A program made the translations under genes and the position numbers. Positions 10,001-18,851 of a DNA stretch of 40,958 bases are shown piece by piece (the first letter of the stretch is position 1; each line of letters opens with the position of its first letter). This DNA comes from an uncultured Christensenella sp. (GTDB taxonomy: Bacteria > Bacillota > Clostridia > Christensenellales > UBA1242), in contig CASDOR010000017.1 in NCBI GenBank assembly GCA_949282135.1, positions 1 to 40,958 on the forward strand, written 5' to 3'. The notes below the pieces were generated by a model. It was not told the origin of the DNA, searched no databases, and was given only the letters and a program-made list of their open reading frames with translations.

Positions 10001-11970
10001 GTGAGAATTTTTTCATCATCCCCATAGCTTTTTGCAAGTCCACTATTTGGAATAATATTAAGAGTCCTTGGTGTGATTGTTACACTAGCCTCTGCCTCAA
10101 CTGTTTTATATAGATTAGAGCTAATTCTAATGTACACTGTGTAACTCATAATTTCGCCTAAGTCTCCTCTTAGTACATTCTTTATGTTATAATCATCTTC
10201 ACTGAAATAATCCTCTCCATTAAGGCTATAATGCACGGTATAATCTTCTAAATTCTTAACCTCAACTTTTGGTTTTATGACTTCTCCGCTATACTCCTTA
10301 GTTACACTTGACACTTCAAAATCAATTGTCCCAGAATTTACACTTTCAACAATCATAGGAAGAACGCACTCTAAATTGTTACTAGTATACCTTTCCCAGC
10401 TAGAATTTGGATAACGTGAAAAATAGCTTGGAATTGATACTGTGCTGTTTTCATTATTATTAATATATAAAACCGAACCTCCAGGCAAGGTCTCAACAAT
10501 AATTGCAAAATAATCACTTTGAAGAGGCAAACCATTATCAATCTCAATTGTGTAATACCCAGTTTGAGTGCTACTAAACAAATACTTATCTTCGCCTATT
10601 GCGTACTTGTTTTCTACTGGTATTTTTTTATCAAAATTATTTTTCAGTGCCGAGTCATACTCTATAACGTCACTAGAACTTAGATTAAGCAAGTAAACCC
10701 TAAAATAATTCGTTTTATTATTATCGTACAAATTGCTTGAGGAATTTCTACTAATCGTGCTTACAGTTGGAATTTTTAGACGTGTTATAACCTCATTTTC
10801 ACCATTCGTCTTAAAGATGTTAGATGTATAAATACTTTGAGTTTCGCTAGCTGTAACATATGAAGTCGAATATGAATTAAAACCAGAAAGAGTTACAAAT
10901 TGGTCTTTTTTGTCTGACATTTCAGTGCTATTATAAATAGTTTTTTCGTCAACTAATTCTCCTACACGAGTAAAACCTACAACGTCATTTTCTACATTGA
11001 CATCATCATACATAATGTAAAAATAACCATTTCTACCAAAAGACGAGCCATATGAGTTTTGTGCAATATAAGCACCTGTTTTATTACCGTTTACAAAATT
11101 GTCATCCCAGCCAACAAGTGTTATCATATGATTGATAGGATTATTCCCACTATAACTATAGACATAAGAATTTGCAAGATAAGCAGCATCATAGTAAATT
11201 GAAGTTGTCACAGCACCATAAGTTTTTATATGATTTTTTATCATATTTCTTAAGTCTAAAACTTTACTCTCCGTCTCTTCACTACTCTCGCCTAAAGCAC
11301 CAGAATTATATAAAATTGCCTCTCGCGATGGAAAAAACACTGCTTCCATAACCGAATACCCTGAGTGAGTAGGAGAATATGTATTTAGTAACTCCTTATA
11401 AGAAGCCGTAAGCAAAGAATTGCTTTCCCACCTAAGAGAACTTTCCTTCTCATCTTGAATAACAGGTCCAGTTTCACTTGACAAATATTCATAAGCAAGT
11501 TCAAAACCACCAGAACCAATATTAGTCCTCCCACGCGACAAAATGTACACATAATAAGCCATATCAATTTCTGAAAAATTAAGCATGTCGCTTTGACTTG
11601 CAAGACCTAATTTATAGATAGTACTTTCTAGTGCAGTATTTGTTGAAAAAGCCCAGCACAAATCAGTACTTAATTGATTACCTACATTAATAGGTAAATT
11701 TTCACTCTCACCAGTAAAACCTGAAAAAGAGTAAAGTGAATATTTGCTTTCAAGATTATAACTACTCGTGTCCTCTAAAGCTAAAGACAAAGAGTTAAGG
11801 GTGCCCACCTCTTCCCCTTCTTTAACCAATTTTTTCTCACTAGAATTGACACTAAGTTGTGAAACTATATTACTGCTACTTACAAAGTTTGGAACAAAAG
11901 AAAAAAGTGCAAAAATTGCACAAAAAAGAATAAACAAAACACTAAATTTTCTTATGCTCTTTCCCCTCAT
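7057..11970 (-). CDS. Secreted, membrane-anchored papain-family (C1) protease with MBG and InlB-like repeats
   Basis: 1637-residue surface protein. An N-terminal signal peptide (basic MRGKSIRK, then a hydrophobic stretch to about residue 32) is followed by a C1 cysteine protease at about 90-325. Catalytic residues are visible: oxyanion Q99, nucleophile C105 in DLCWAFS, H281 in NHMITLVGWDD and N305 in AQNSYGSSFGRNGYF; Q-to-C spacing is 6 as in papain. Residues 340-545 resemble the lectin-like module that follows clostridial C1 proteases. Then come six MBG-type repeats marked by K-x-YG (about 632, 718, 804, 968, 1055, 1139), two YDG-like modules (about 550-630, 893-968) and InlB/B-repeat-like modules (1227-1372, 1535 on). 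A TM helix (about 1601-1622) is followed by RRKKRNK. There is no LPxTG. The target is unknown; adhesion with protein cleavage is an inference. Confidence 0.88.
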   Translation of the reverse strand: MRGKSIRKFSVLFILFCAIFALFSFVPNFVSSSNIVSQLSVNSSEKKLVKEGEEVGTLNSLSLALEDTSSYNLESKYSLYSFSGFTGESENLPINVGNQLSTDLCWAFSTNTALESTIYKLGLASQSDMLNFSEIDMAYYVYILSRGRTNIGSGGFELAYEYLSSETGPVIQDEKESSLRWESNSLLTASYKELLNTYSPTHSGYSVMEAVFFPSREAILYNSGALGESSEETESKVLDLRNMIKNHIKTYGAVTTSIYYDAAYLANSYVYSYSGNNPINHMITLVGWDDNFVNGNKTGAYIAQNSYGSSFGRNGYFYIMYDDVNVENDVVGFTRVGELVDEKTIYNSTEMSDKKDQFVTLSGFNSYSTSYVTASETQSIYTSNIFKTNGENEVITRLKIPTVSTISRNSSSNLYDNNKTNYFRVYLLNLSSSDVIEYDSALKNNFDKKIPVENKYAIGEDKYLFSSTQTGYYTIEIDNGLPLQSDYFAIIVETLPGGSVLYINNNENSTVSIPSYFSRYPNSSWERYTSNNLECVLPMIVESVNSGTIDFEVSSVTKEYSGEVIKPKVEVKNLEDYTVHYSLNGEDYFSEDDYNIKNVLRGDLGEIMSYTVYIRISSNLYKTVEAEASVTITPRTLNIIPNSGLAKSYGDDEKILTYTLSGLVKGESPKTLGRLSRALGEDVGSYEITLGNLELLSSSTFDIENYDVEFETGVPFTIAPRELVVEVTSNSKVYGELDPEFEFNIVNSLPNETPHIEASLTRTPGENVGSYSFSFALDPQIYDNGKFKASNYIVTLNNNIKFEITPRSLYILPDKDQTKVYGEADPELTFSYSNTLDGQTPLFSGKLSWEGGNSVGDHLITLGSLSIENNGLFIANNYILEMQEEVYFNISNGEIKDAHVDNVSVTYDGEEHGIEVNAGDGIKVSYRLKGTLDYSAAELLFKDAGTYEIEVLFAKENYYDLTLSAVLTISRKDLTVLPLENQSKIYGDADNILFSYSGEIYGEVPGFAGTLNREVGQGVGVYLINAGTLTLSNTESFNKNNYNLIFSNPTNICYEITKRDIVITPNYTTKTYGTLDPSITFNYSSLYYNDQFSFSGSLVRESGQNVGSYQILVGSLSLGRSLQTNYNLVFSSTPIYFEILPASITISIDDKEAFYGKVDHNYTYTITGNYVGGDNLNLVFSCLDSNNEEINSSSLRNENGYDILAKYNNDNYIATIVPGKYYIKYKTYNVSFIGFNGAVSSLENVEHFSCVTSLPEGLNTSILGYDFLGWKVYGTDELVDISGYVIEKDTTFVGQFSPISYNLSFVLNGGSFGSDKPPLTYTIESDFSLPTPSRLGYNFVGFYLSQDFSGEQVLNLKGMTGDKTLYAKFDIIVFDVIPPAQNDVYEILGSSNIEFGKDYEFTVVLEDKYNKSYDNLNAYALYSETNERVKLDRVDKSTRALSSNTLGVNFVVKEVRGEFSIELENITLNVYDINFVIDNQIVKSIDVTHGGSLNVEEYPSIPTKEHYDDTLPRWSVENGIESVEEDLNINAIYTPNVYNVTFVLNGNSYDALVVYGEDVSTSILHDNYKLGLFEYFTFDRSLSGIDTDTIINVSVASNIYILYIVLGVVSAIIIALIILAIIRRKKRNKFDWWVFGK

Positions 11971-12008
11971 CTTTTATTCCTTTTATTTGATAAAAATAAC
12001 TATTATTT

Positions 12009-12037
12009 ATTATAATCATAGTATACGTTTAAGTCAA
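12009..12037 (-). promoter_or_regulatory. Sigma-A promoter of the papain-family surface protein
   Basis: On the minus strand: TTGACT (12037-12032), a 17-nt spacer and a perfect TATAAT (12014-12009), about 38 nt before the ATG at 11970. AAAGGAA in the leader is the likely ribosome site. One of the best promoters in the window. Confidence 0.82.
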
Positions 12038-12070
12038 ATTTTTTTGCGTAATACATAAAAAAAATGTCCT

Positions 12071-12395
12071 TATTTACAAAACACAAAAAAAGCAAACACG
12101 AATTGATAAACAAAAACAAGCTACCGGCTTAACACTTTTAAAAGTCCATATTTACAAAACACAAAAAAAATAAAAGGAAAACAAAAATTGATACAGGAAA
12201 AAAGTTATCAGTTTAACACTTGTAAAAGTCTATATTTACAAAACACAAAAAAAGTAAAAGTAAACAAAAATTGATAAAAGAAAAAGTTACTAGCTTAATA
12301 CTTTGAAAGTCTATAGCTACAAAACACAAAAAAGTAAACACAATTATAATAATAGAAGAGAAAAAATCATTAGTTTGGTATTTATAAATGTTATA
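12071..12395. repeat. Four imperfect tandem copies of a 78-84 bp unit
   Basis: Copies begin at 12071, 12149, 12233 and 12312. Each starts with tatttacaaaacacaaaaaa (the last with tatagctac), continues with an A-rich stretch and attgata, and ends with a short self-complementary block: cacttttaaaagtc, cacttgtaaaagtc, tactttgaaagtc. The array occupies nearly the whole gap between the surface-protein promoter and the end of the V-ATPase operon. It has no open frame. It is not CRISPR, since copies abut and have no unique spacers. Confidence 0.85.
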
Positions 12396-12426
12396 TTAAA
12401 TGTTAAAGGAGTGTTAAACCTCGATA

Positions 12427-13032
12427 CTACTTCCCTTGTTTGTACTTTAGAAGCCTGACCTGACTTGCCCTATCATTTTCTTCAAGTTTTAGCGAGATAT
12501 ATTTTATATCTCTTTCTAAACTTGGAATTAAGTTTTCACTTAATGCGTTAACTCGCCTTTTTGTCTTTTCTATATCTTGACTAATAAGTTTTACTTCTCG
12601 TGTAAGCTCCGCAAGTTTGCATAGTACTGGCATAAAATTACGCACTTTTTGGACTAAAAAGCCGGGTAATAATAAATTATAACTATTATGGTCTTGTGCG
12701 TCTAAATCTAATAACTTTACACTTGGGACATCTAAATTGAATAAATTTTTTTTGTCAAAACTAAATTTTATTTCATGAGTATTATCAAAATTACGACTAA
12801 TTTCAGAATTTGAAACACCAGCTCTATATGTTAAAAATGCGTTTAATAGGGAGACAAAATCTCTATCCACTTCTCGTCTTAATTTTACTGTCTTTTTTAG
12901 AGTAGAAGTAAAAATCTTTATCATTTCTTCGTATTTATCTTTTAACATTTTATGTCCGCGTACAGCTATTTTTAGTCTTCTATTTAATGTCTTTAACTGA
13001 ATACGAGTCGCAGTAGTTATAGATGTTTGCAA
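12427..13032 (-). CDS. ntpD: V-type ATPase subunit D (central stalk)
   Basis: Long coiled-coil subunit of the central rotor shaft, linking the A3B3 head to the membrane ring. 201 residues; it opens with TRIQLKTLNRRLKIAVRGHKMLKDK, the family signature (R-x-x-L-x-x-A-x-x-GHK-x-LK-x-K), and ends with the second helix of the coiled coil (EKTKRRVNALSENLIPSLERDIKYI). The start is TTG at 13032, set by GGGAGG (13046-13041) 8 nt upstream. Last gene of the V-ATPase operon, separated from ntpB by an unusual 182-bp repeat-filled gap. No clear terminator is seen before the tandem array at 12071-12395. Confidence 0.93.
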   Translation of the reverse strand: MQTSITTATRIQLKTLNRRLKIAVRGHKMLKDKYEEMIKIFTSTLKKTVKLRREVDRDFVSLLNAFLTYRAGVSNSEISRNFDNTHEIKFSFDKKNLFNLDVPSVKLLDLDAQDHNSYNLLLPGFLVQKVRNFMPVLCKLAELTREVKLISQDIEKTKRRVNALSENLIPSLERDIKYISLKLEENDRASQVRLLKYKQGK

Positions 13033-13080
13033 TTTTTTTACCTCCCTTTTGTTGAATTTATAAATTTATATTGTTTTTTA

Positions 13081-13155
13081 TTTTTTTACAACTTTTGTTT
13101 ATTTTTACAACTATTATTGTTTTTACAACTTTTATTTGTTTTTGTAATTTTGATT
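13081..13155. repeat. Four T-rich 18-19 bp repeats inside the V-ATPase operon
   Basis: The word tacaact(a/t)tt or its variant recurs at 13087, 13106, 13124 and 13143 with T-rich filler, periods 19, 18 and 19. It fills most of the ntpB-ntpD spacer. Confidence 0.65.
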
Positions 13156-13214
13156 ATTTAATTAAAAAACTTTTTTTAAATGAGTTTAAAGATTATGGCT
13201 TAAAAAGTTTTAGG

Positions 13215-14588
13215 TCAATCTTTTTTATTTAGATATTTTTCTATAAAAGGCTTTTTTATTCTCTTTATCTCTTCTTTTGGTAGAAGTCTTAGTAAATCCC
13301 ACATAATATCAAGAGTTTCTTCAATGCTTCGTGACAAGTAAAAGCCTTGTGATAAAAACTTATTTTCAAACTCGACTGAGAAATTTGCGTAAAGTTTATC
13401 TCTATCAGTCAAGGCACCTTCTCCTAAAATTTGAGATAGCTCTTGAGACTCCTTTCCACTTGCGTAGATTCTTATAATTTCGTTTGCAACGTCGCTATGA
13501 TCCTCTCTAGTTTTGCCTTCTCCCATTCCCTTATCTTTAAGCCTTGACAAACTTGACAACACGTCAATCATAGGAGTCACTCCTCTTTTATATAACTGCC
13601 TTGATAAAACAATTTGCCCCTCTGTAATGTAGCCTGTTAGGTCTGGGATTGGATGAGTTTTATCGTCCTCTGGCATAGTAAGAACTGGAATTTGGGTTAT
13701 GGAGCCTTGCCTATTCTTTATTCTCCCAGCGCGTTCATAAATCGAGGCAAGGTCGGTGTACATATACCCCGGATAGCCTCGTCTACCCGGAACTTCTTTT
13801 TTAGCGGACGACAATTCTCTTAATGCATCGCAATAGTTTGTCATATCAGTTAAAATAACAAGTACATTCATATTTTGAGTAAAGGCAAGGTACTCAGCAC
13901 AAGTTAGCGCAACCTTAGGTGTTGCAAGTCTTTCAATAGCAGGGTCACTTGCAAGGTTGACAAACATAACACTTTTTTCAATAGCACCACTAGTTTCTAG
14001 ACTTTTGATATAGTAATCTGCCTCTTCAAACGTAATACCTATAGCAGAAAAAACGACCGCAAACTTTTCATTTTTGTTTTTTAGTCTAGCTTGCCTTGCA
14101 ATTTGCATGGTAAGTTCTTGGCTTGGAAGTCCGCTCATAGAAAAAATAGGAAGTTTTTGTCCGCGTACTAAAGTGTTAAGTCCATCTATTGCACTAATTC
14201 CTGTTTCTATAAATTCTCTTGGGTAGTCACGAGCATATGGATTAATTGGTGAAGAATTTATATCTAGTGCCTCCTCTGCAATTATATCTTCCCCTCCATC
14301 AATCGCATGCCCTAGACCATTAAAGACTCTTCCAAGCATATCTTGCCCAACCTTTAAAGTTAATGGGTGACTTAAAAATCTAACTTTTGACTTAGAAGGC
14401 GCAATACCAATACTACTTTCAAAAAGCTGTACCACTGCCTTACTATTTTCAACCATTATAACCTTTCCGCGTCTTATGACCCCATCTTGAAGTACAATTT
14501 CAACTAGCTCATCATAACTTGCATTTTCGACATTATCTACAAGTACTAAAGGTCCAACGACTTCTTTTATTGTTTTGTATTCTTTCAT
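13215..14588 (-). CDS. ntpB: V-type ATPase subunit B (non-catalytic head subunit)
   Basis: Non-catalytic partner of subunit A in the A3B3 hexamer; it contributes the arginine finger. 457 residues, the family's usual size. Instead of a P-loop it has [16 protein letters not shown] (from S152), as in other B subunits. [41 protein letters not shown] and [10 protein letters not shown] with R349 are typical. It overlaps ntpA by 4 nt (ATGA, 14585-14588), suggesting coupled translation and equal dosage of A and B. Confidence 0.97.
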   Translation of the reverse strand: MKEYKTIKEVVGPLVLVDNVENASYDELVEIVLQDGVIRRGKVIMVENSKAVVQLFESSIGIAPSKSKVRFLSHPLTLKVGQDMLGRVFNGLGHAIDGGEDIIAEEALDINSSPINPYARDYPREFIETGISAIDGLNTLVRGQKLPIFSMSGLPSQELTMQIARQARLKNKNEKFAVVFSAIGITFEEADYYIKSLETSGAIEKSVMFVNLASDPAIERLATPKVALTCAEYLAFTQNMNVLVILTDMTNYCDALRELSSAKKEVPGRRGYPGYMYTDLASIYERAGRIKNRQGSITQIPVLTMPEDDKTHPIPDLTGYITEGQIVLSRQLYKRGVTPMIDVLSSLSRLKDKGMGEGKTREDHSDVANEIIRIYASGKESQELSQILGEGALTDRDKLYANFSVEFENKFLSQGFYLSRSIEETLDIMWDLLRLLPKEEIKRIKKPFIEKYLNKKD

Positions 14589-16366
14589 TCATTTTCTCCC
14601 TCAAAGCTATCTTTTTCATAATCAAGTATTGCATTTATCTCATCATCAATTTGTGATAATATGTCATCAAACATATTTAATTTTTCATCACTTATATATC
14701 TCATTTCCTTAATTTTTTCTTTAACACTAAGGTTTAGTATAACTTTGATACTAGCACCTTTTTTAAGAGCATCAAGAAGTTTATTATAAAAATAGAAAAT
14801 CACCTCTATCATCTTAAACTGCTTTTTAAGAGAGGAAAACGAATCTTCGTCATTAAACGCATTTTGGTATAAAAAGTCCTCTCTTATAATTTTACCAGTT
14901 TCAAGTAAGAGTCTATCTTGACTTGACAGCGAGTCACTACCAACGAGACGCACAATTTCAAGCAAACTACTTTCTTCCTGTAAAGTTTTTTCTATAAAAG
15001 ACCTATATTTTTCAAATTCTTCGCCAACAAAACTAGCGTACCAATTTTTTAGTTTTTCTGCATACATTGAATAACTTGTAAGCCAGTCAATTGCCGGAAA
15101 ATGTCTAGAATAAGCGAGGCTAGAACTAAGTGCAAAATAAACCTTTACAATTCTAAGGGTTGCTTGAGAAACTGGCTCGCTAAGGTCTCCACCAGCAGGA
15201 GAAACAGCTCCAATAACAGTAATTGAACCTTTCTTTTCTTCTTGTCCAAGAGTCAAAACAACACCTGCCCTTTCATAAAACGAGGCAAGACGACTAGACA
15301 AATACGCAGGATAGCCCTCTTCACCAGGCATTTCTTCAAGTCTCGCGCTCATTTCTCTAAGTGCCTCAGCATACCTTGAAGTCGAGTCTGCCATAAGTGC
15401 AACATTATACCCCATATCTCTAAAATATTCCGCGATAGTAATTCCAGTATAAATAGACGCTTCCCTTGCACTAACTGGCATGTTTGAAGTGTTGGCAATA
15501 AGGACAGTCCTATCCATTAGTTTGTTTTTTGTTTTTGGGTCAATAAGAGAAGAAAACTCGTTTATAACGTCAATGATTTCATTTCCCCTTTCACCACAAC
15601 CGACATAAACAATGACGTCAGCATCAGAAAATTTAGCAAGTTGATGCTGAACAACCGTTTTACCACTACCAAAAGGTCCTGGAATTGCACAAACTCCGCC
15701 TCTTGCTATAGGAAAAAGTGTATCAATAACTCTTTGACCAGTTATCATAGGTTCGCTTGGCGAAAATTTTTCTTTGTATACTCTCGGAGTTCTAACTGGC
15801 CACTTTTGAAGCATTGTGATGGTATCTATTTTTGAGTTGTCCTCAAGGCTCGCCACTATATCTAAAATTGTGTAGTTACCCTCTTTTATACTTGTAATTT
15901 CACCTTCCATGTTATATGGAACAAGTATTTTATGCTTAAAAGTATTTGTTTCAAGCACAAAACCTATTTCATCACCAGCTCTTACATAGTCGCCAACTTT
16001 TTTTGTTGGAACAAAATGCCAAAGTTTTTTAGTGTCAAGTTTATCTATTTTAGCGCCCCTTGTAATAAAGTCTCCGTAGTCGCTATAGAGTTTGTCAAGA
16101 GGACGTTCTATTCCATCAAAAACACCTCCGAGTAGTCCTGGGGCGAGATATGCACTTAGTAGTTCTCCAGTTAACTCCACCTTTTGCCCAACTGATAACA
16201 TTGATGTTTCTTCATATACTTGTATTGAAGCAACACCATTGCTATATTCTATAATCTCACCAGTGAGACCCAAGTCACCAATTTTGACGACTTCATATAG
16301 TCTTGCATTTTCCATTTTGTCCGCCTTAACAAGAGGACCTGACACCATAATAACTCTACCTGGCAT
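14585..16366 (-). CDS. ntpA: V-type ATPase catalytic subunit A
   Basis: ATP-hydrolysing subunit of the V-ATPase head. 593 residues. The N-terminal barrel ([23 protein letters not shown]) is followed by the A-specific bulge (about 115-200, [22 protein letters not shown]), then the nucleotide domain with Walker A GPFGSGKT at 230-237, [43 protein letters not shown] and [14 protein letters not shown]. Immediately downstream is ntpB with a 4-nt overlap. Upstream a 422-bp repeat-bearing spacer separates it from the F-type subunit gene, which is odd for this operon. No strong Shine-Dalgarno is seen before ATG 16366 (only AAGAAGAA). Confidence 0.98.
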   Translation of the reverse strand: MPGRVIMVSGPLVKADKMENARLYEVVKIGDLGLTGEIIEYSNGVASIQVYEETSMLSVGQKVELTGELLSAYLAPGLLGGVFDGIERPLDKLYSDYGDFITRGAKIDKLDTKKLWHFVPTKKVGDYVRAGDEIGFVLETNTFKHKILVPYNMEGEITSIKEGNYTILDIVASLEDNSKIDTITMLQKWPVRTPRVYKEKFSPSEPMITGQRVIDTLFPIARGGVCAIPGPFGSGKTVVQHQLAKFSDADVIVYVGCGERGNEIIDVINEFSSLIDPKTKNKLMDRTVLIANTSNMPVSAREASIYTGITIAEYFRDMGYNVALMADSTSRYAEALREMSARLEEMPGEEGYPAYLSSRLASFYERAGVVLTLGQEEKKGSITVIGAVSPAGGDLSEPVSQATLRIVKVYFALSSSLAYSRHFPAIDWLTSYSMYAEKLKNWYASFVGEEFEKYRSFIEKTLQEESSLLEIVRLVGSDSLSSQDRLLLETGKIIREDFLYQNAFNDEDSFSSLKKQFKMIEVIFYFYNKLLDALKKGASIKVILNLSVKEKIKEMRYISDEKLNMFDDILSQIDDEINAILDYEKDSFEGENE

Positions 16367-16420
16367 TTCTTCTTCCCTTTTTTTAGCTAAAATTTAAGTT
16401 GTTTTAAATTAGTTTAGTTA

Positions 16421-16527
16421 ATATTTTAAATGTTTTATAACTTATATTTTAAATGTTTTAACTTATATTTTAAATGTTTTAACTTATATTTTAAATGTTT
16501 TAACATATATTTTAAATGTTTTAACAT
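16421..16527. repeat. Five tandem copies of a 21-bp unit between V-ATPase genes
   Basis: atattttaaatgttttaact and close variants start at 16421 (23 bp), 16444, 16465, 16486 and 16507 (21 bp each). Drifted half-copies continue toward 16600. The whole 16367-16788 spacer is more than 80% A/T by eye, with no ORF, RNA or convincing terminator. Confidence 0.85.
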
Positions 16528-16788
16528 GCTTTAGTTAATATTTTGAATACTTTAATTTAGATTTTAAACATTTTAAATTGTTTTTTAGACATTGTAATTT
16601 AATTTTATATCTTATAAGTAATTTTTTATTTTAAATGCTATACCTTGTTTTAGTGTTTAGTCAAAATTTATTAAAATTATAAAGATAAGCTTCCTTTTAT
16701 TATTAAATTTTAAATTATAGTTAAAATTTATTAAACCATAGACACCTTATTAATATAGGCATTAATAAAAACTAACTTTTTTTAGGTT

Positions 16789-17100
16789 TTAATCAAAATT
16801 TAAGTTTAAATTTAAAACATTTTTTGTGCTTTCCTTTAATTTTTGTGCTCCATAATCATCCTGAGCATGACTTGGCAAAACAACAACTAAGGGGTATGCG
16901 CTCTTGAAACTATCAATAATATCACTAACAAACCTTGCGTAGTCACTAAATATAAAAATTAATTTATACTCACTAACGAGTTTTAAAAAAGTTTCCCTTG
17001 TCTCCTTTTCTCCGTAAACCGAGTACACATCCCCACCTATAAGTTTAAAAATAGTTGGCAGGTACTCATCTCCTATAATAGCAAATTTACTATCTATCAT
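16789..17100 (-). CDS. ntpG: V-type ATPase subunit F (NtpG-type, central stalk)
   Basis: Small Rossmann-like subunit that binds subunit D in the rotor shaft. 103 residues, the usual size. The family pattern is visible: FAIIGDEYLPTIFKLIGGDVYSV at the N-terminus (strand, loop, 'F-x-L-x-G'), then KLIFIFSDYARFVSDIID and YPLVVVLPS. AGGAG stands a few bases before ATG 17100. It lies between ntpC and ntpA as in the E. hirae operon, but both flanking gaps (235 and 422 bp) are long and repetitive. Confidence 0.9.
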   Translation of the reverse strand: MIDSKFAIIGDEYLPTIFKLIGGDVYSVYGEKETRETFLKLVSEYKLIFIFSDYARFVSDIIDSFKSAYPLVVVLPSHAQDDYGAQKLKESTKNVLNLNLNFD

Positions 17101-17116
17101 TTTTTCTCCTTTTTTC

Positions 17117-17325
17117 TATAAGCCCCAAACTAAACCTCTTACCTTACTTCTTTCTTTAACCCCAAGTCACGCCACATTTTTCTCTTTTTTTATAAGCTCT
17201 AAGCAAGACCTTATTTTTCTTTTTTTATAAATTCTAAGTCAAACCTCTTACCTTCCTTTTTTTTCTAAAACAAATCACGCCTCATTTTCCCTTTTTCTAT
17301 AAACCCCAAGCTAGACCTCATTTTT
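17117..17325. repeat. Pyrimidine-rich mosaic repeat between ntpC and ntpG
   Basis: A unit resembling tataa(g/a)ccccaagctagacct occurs at 17117, 17190, 17226 and 17299. A second unit, caa(g/a)tcacgcc(t/a)catttt, occurs near 17163 and 17271 between some of the copies. The plus strand is almost purely T/C outside the units. It carries no ORF. Confidence 0.7.
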
Positions 17326-17335
17326 CTCTTTTTTT

Positions 17336-18220
17336 CTAAAACAAGTCGTACTTCTTTTGAAGTAATATTTGTCTAAGTCTTTTAATTTCAATTAGTTTTT
17401 TGAGTACGAATTTAATAAAAATATTAGGACTTTCAATATCATTATCGAGTTTTAAAAATTCAAAGAGCACATTCTCTCTTTCTTTTTTAAACTCCAAAAA
17501 ACTTTTTTCGCCACTATCTTTTTGAGCAAGTTTTATCAAACGAGAATAAATATTAAGTTTATCTGTCAAAACGACCTTTTCTTTTTTAATAATTTTTAGT
17601 AAAGTTTTTTTATCTATCATATAGACACTTAAATCCTCTAGCATTTCCTCGTTTTTACTCATAAAAACTAAAGAGAGGTTGGTTAAATCTGTCACGAGTC
17701 CAACAAAATGCTTTAACTGAGTTTTTTTAAGCCTTTCATTTAATGCGTGAATTTTTTTTGTCAAAAAAAACAAATTAGCATTATCTAGCTTTTGACTCAA
17801 AAACAATTTTATATCTTTTTCAAGTCTATCATTTTCTTCTAAATGTTGGGATTTAAAGCTTAAAATAAAATTAGTTAATTTTGTAATGCCGACATTTCCA
17901 GCATAAAGAGGCATAAGGTTATCCTTTTTCCCTTTTGACAAGCTCTTTACTAAATATAATGCGTTATCGTAGTCATTTGAAATATTTAAAAAATTTTTAA
18001 ACTCTTCGTCTCCCTCACGTTTTACAAAATCATATAATTTTTTTTCTTCATCATCTAAAACTTTTTCAATATTATTGCTGTCCTCAAAATTATAGGGAGA
18101 GTTACGCATAAGCTTAATGACAGCATCAAAGTTTTTTGCATTTTTTAATTCACTAAAAAAAACACTATCTAAAAGTTCTCTTTCTTTTGCACTAGCTACT
18201 GCGTTTAGGTATAAGCTCAT
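17336..18220 (-). CDS. ntpC: V-type ATPase subunit C (rotor ring adaptor, d-type)
   Basis: Funnel-shaped subunit that seats the central stalk on the K ring. 294 residues, somewhat shorter than the ~330 of many bacterial homologues, and lacking a clear Y-x-x-x-R-x-R start motif. Family assignment rests on its largely helical make-up, the C-terminal KKLIEIKRLRQILLQKKYDLF, which corresponds to the usual 'K-x-x-E-x-x-N-I-R-x-I-L' end, and its place between ntpE and ntpG. AGGAGGGAG precedes ATG 18220. Sequence conservation is low, so position in the operon carries much of the weight. Confidence 0.87.
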   Translation of the reverse strand: MSLYLNAVASAKERELLDSVFFSELKNAKNFDAVIKLMRNSPYNFEDSNNIEKVLDDEEKKLYDFVKREGDEEFKNFLNISNDYDNALYLVKSLSKGKKDNLMPLYAGNVGITKLTNFILSFKSQHLEENDRLEKDIKLFLSQKLDNANLFFLTKKIHALNERLKKTQLKHFVGLVTDLTNLSLVFMSKNEEMLEDLSVYMIDKKTLLKIIKKEKVVLTDKLNIYSRLIKLAQKDSGEKSFLEFKKERENVLFEFLKLDNDIESPNIFIKFVLKKLIEIKRLRQILLQKKYDLF

Positions 18221-18252
18221 GTTTTTTTCTTCTCCCTCCTCTTCCTTTTAAA

Positions 18253-18822
18253 CTAATTTTTGTTTTCTAAAATTTGATTTAGAATAGCATTTTCATTATT
18301 TGTTACAAAATTTGAAACTAAGTCATAAACTAGAAAATTTGCATCATAACTACTGTTTGAAATAATAACTCCTTCATCACTCCCCATCTTTACTTTTAAA
18401 TTTAGGTTCTTGACAATTTTTAAGTTTTCTATGTCACTCGCACTCACTCCGCTATAAAAAACAGAAATAGTATCTTTCTCTTTTGCCTCTTTTTTTAAAA
18501 TGCTAGTTAAATGTTTTAACTTTTTAGTTTTACTTAAACCTAAAAAATACTTGTATAAATACTCCTGAAAGCTTGCAAGAAGTGCCCTATTAAATGCTAT
18601 ATCTTTTTTCTTTTTTTCTAGGTTAAGTTTTGACTTGTACGTAGCCTCAGCTTGTCTTTTATAACTAAGAAGTTTGTCTTTTAACTCTCTTGTTTCTCTT
18701 TCTATAATTTCGTTTGTTTCCTGCGTTTTTTCTTTTGCTGTAAGGTTTGCTTTTTGAGTTATTTTTTTACTTTCAATTTCTGCGTCTTGTAAAATCTTGT
18801 CTGTAATGTTTTTTACATCCAT
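18253..18822 (-). CDS. ntpE: V-type ATPase subunit E (peripheral stalk)
   Basis: Peripheral-stalk subunit that pairs with the NtpF-type coiled coil to hold the head against rotation. 189 residues: a charged N-terminal helix (about 1-80; AEIESKKITQKANLTAKEK and on) and a globular C-terminal domain ending in the typical SDEGVIISNSSYDANFLVYDLV, compare 'GG-x-x-x-x-x-G-x-I-x-x-N-T-x-x-x-R' in relatives. AGGAG stands 9 nt upstream of ATG 18822. Gaps to ntpK and ntpC are about 30 bp each, so this part of the operon is compact. Confidence 0.9.
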   Translation of the reverse strand: MDVKNITDKILQDAEIESKKITQKANLTAKEKTQETNEIIERETRELKDKLLSYKRQAEATYKSKLNLEKKKKDIAFNRALLASFQEYLYKYFLGLSKTKKLKHLTSILKKEAKEKDTISVFYSGVSASDIENLKIVKNLNLKVKMGSDEGVIISNSSYDANFLVYDLVSNFVTNNENAILNQILENKN

Positions 18823-18851
18823 ATACCATGTCTCCTAACTAAACAAATCAT

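Noticed and set aside
11768..12058. 96-codon plus-strand frame across the surface protein's signal peptide and promoter
   Set aside because: It overlaps the signal-peptide region and the strong minus-strand promoter of the surface protein and shows no protein-like features.
12071..12395. Possible CRISPR or insertion-sequence remnant
   Set aside because: There is no spacer variation, no transposase fragment and no terminal inverted repeat; copies are imperfect direct repeats.
16367..16788. Hidden small gene in the ntpG-ntpA spacer
   Set aside because: Stops occur frequently in all frames and the content is a 21-bp tandem repeat with drifted copies.
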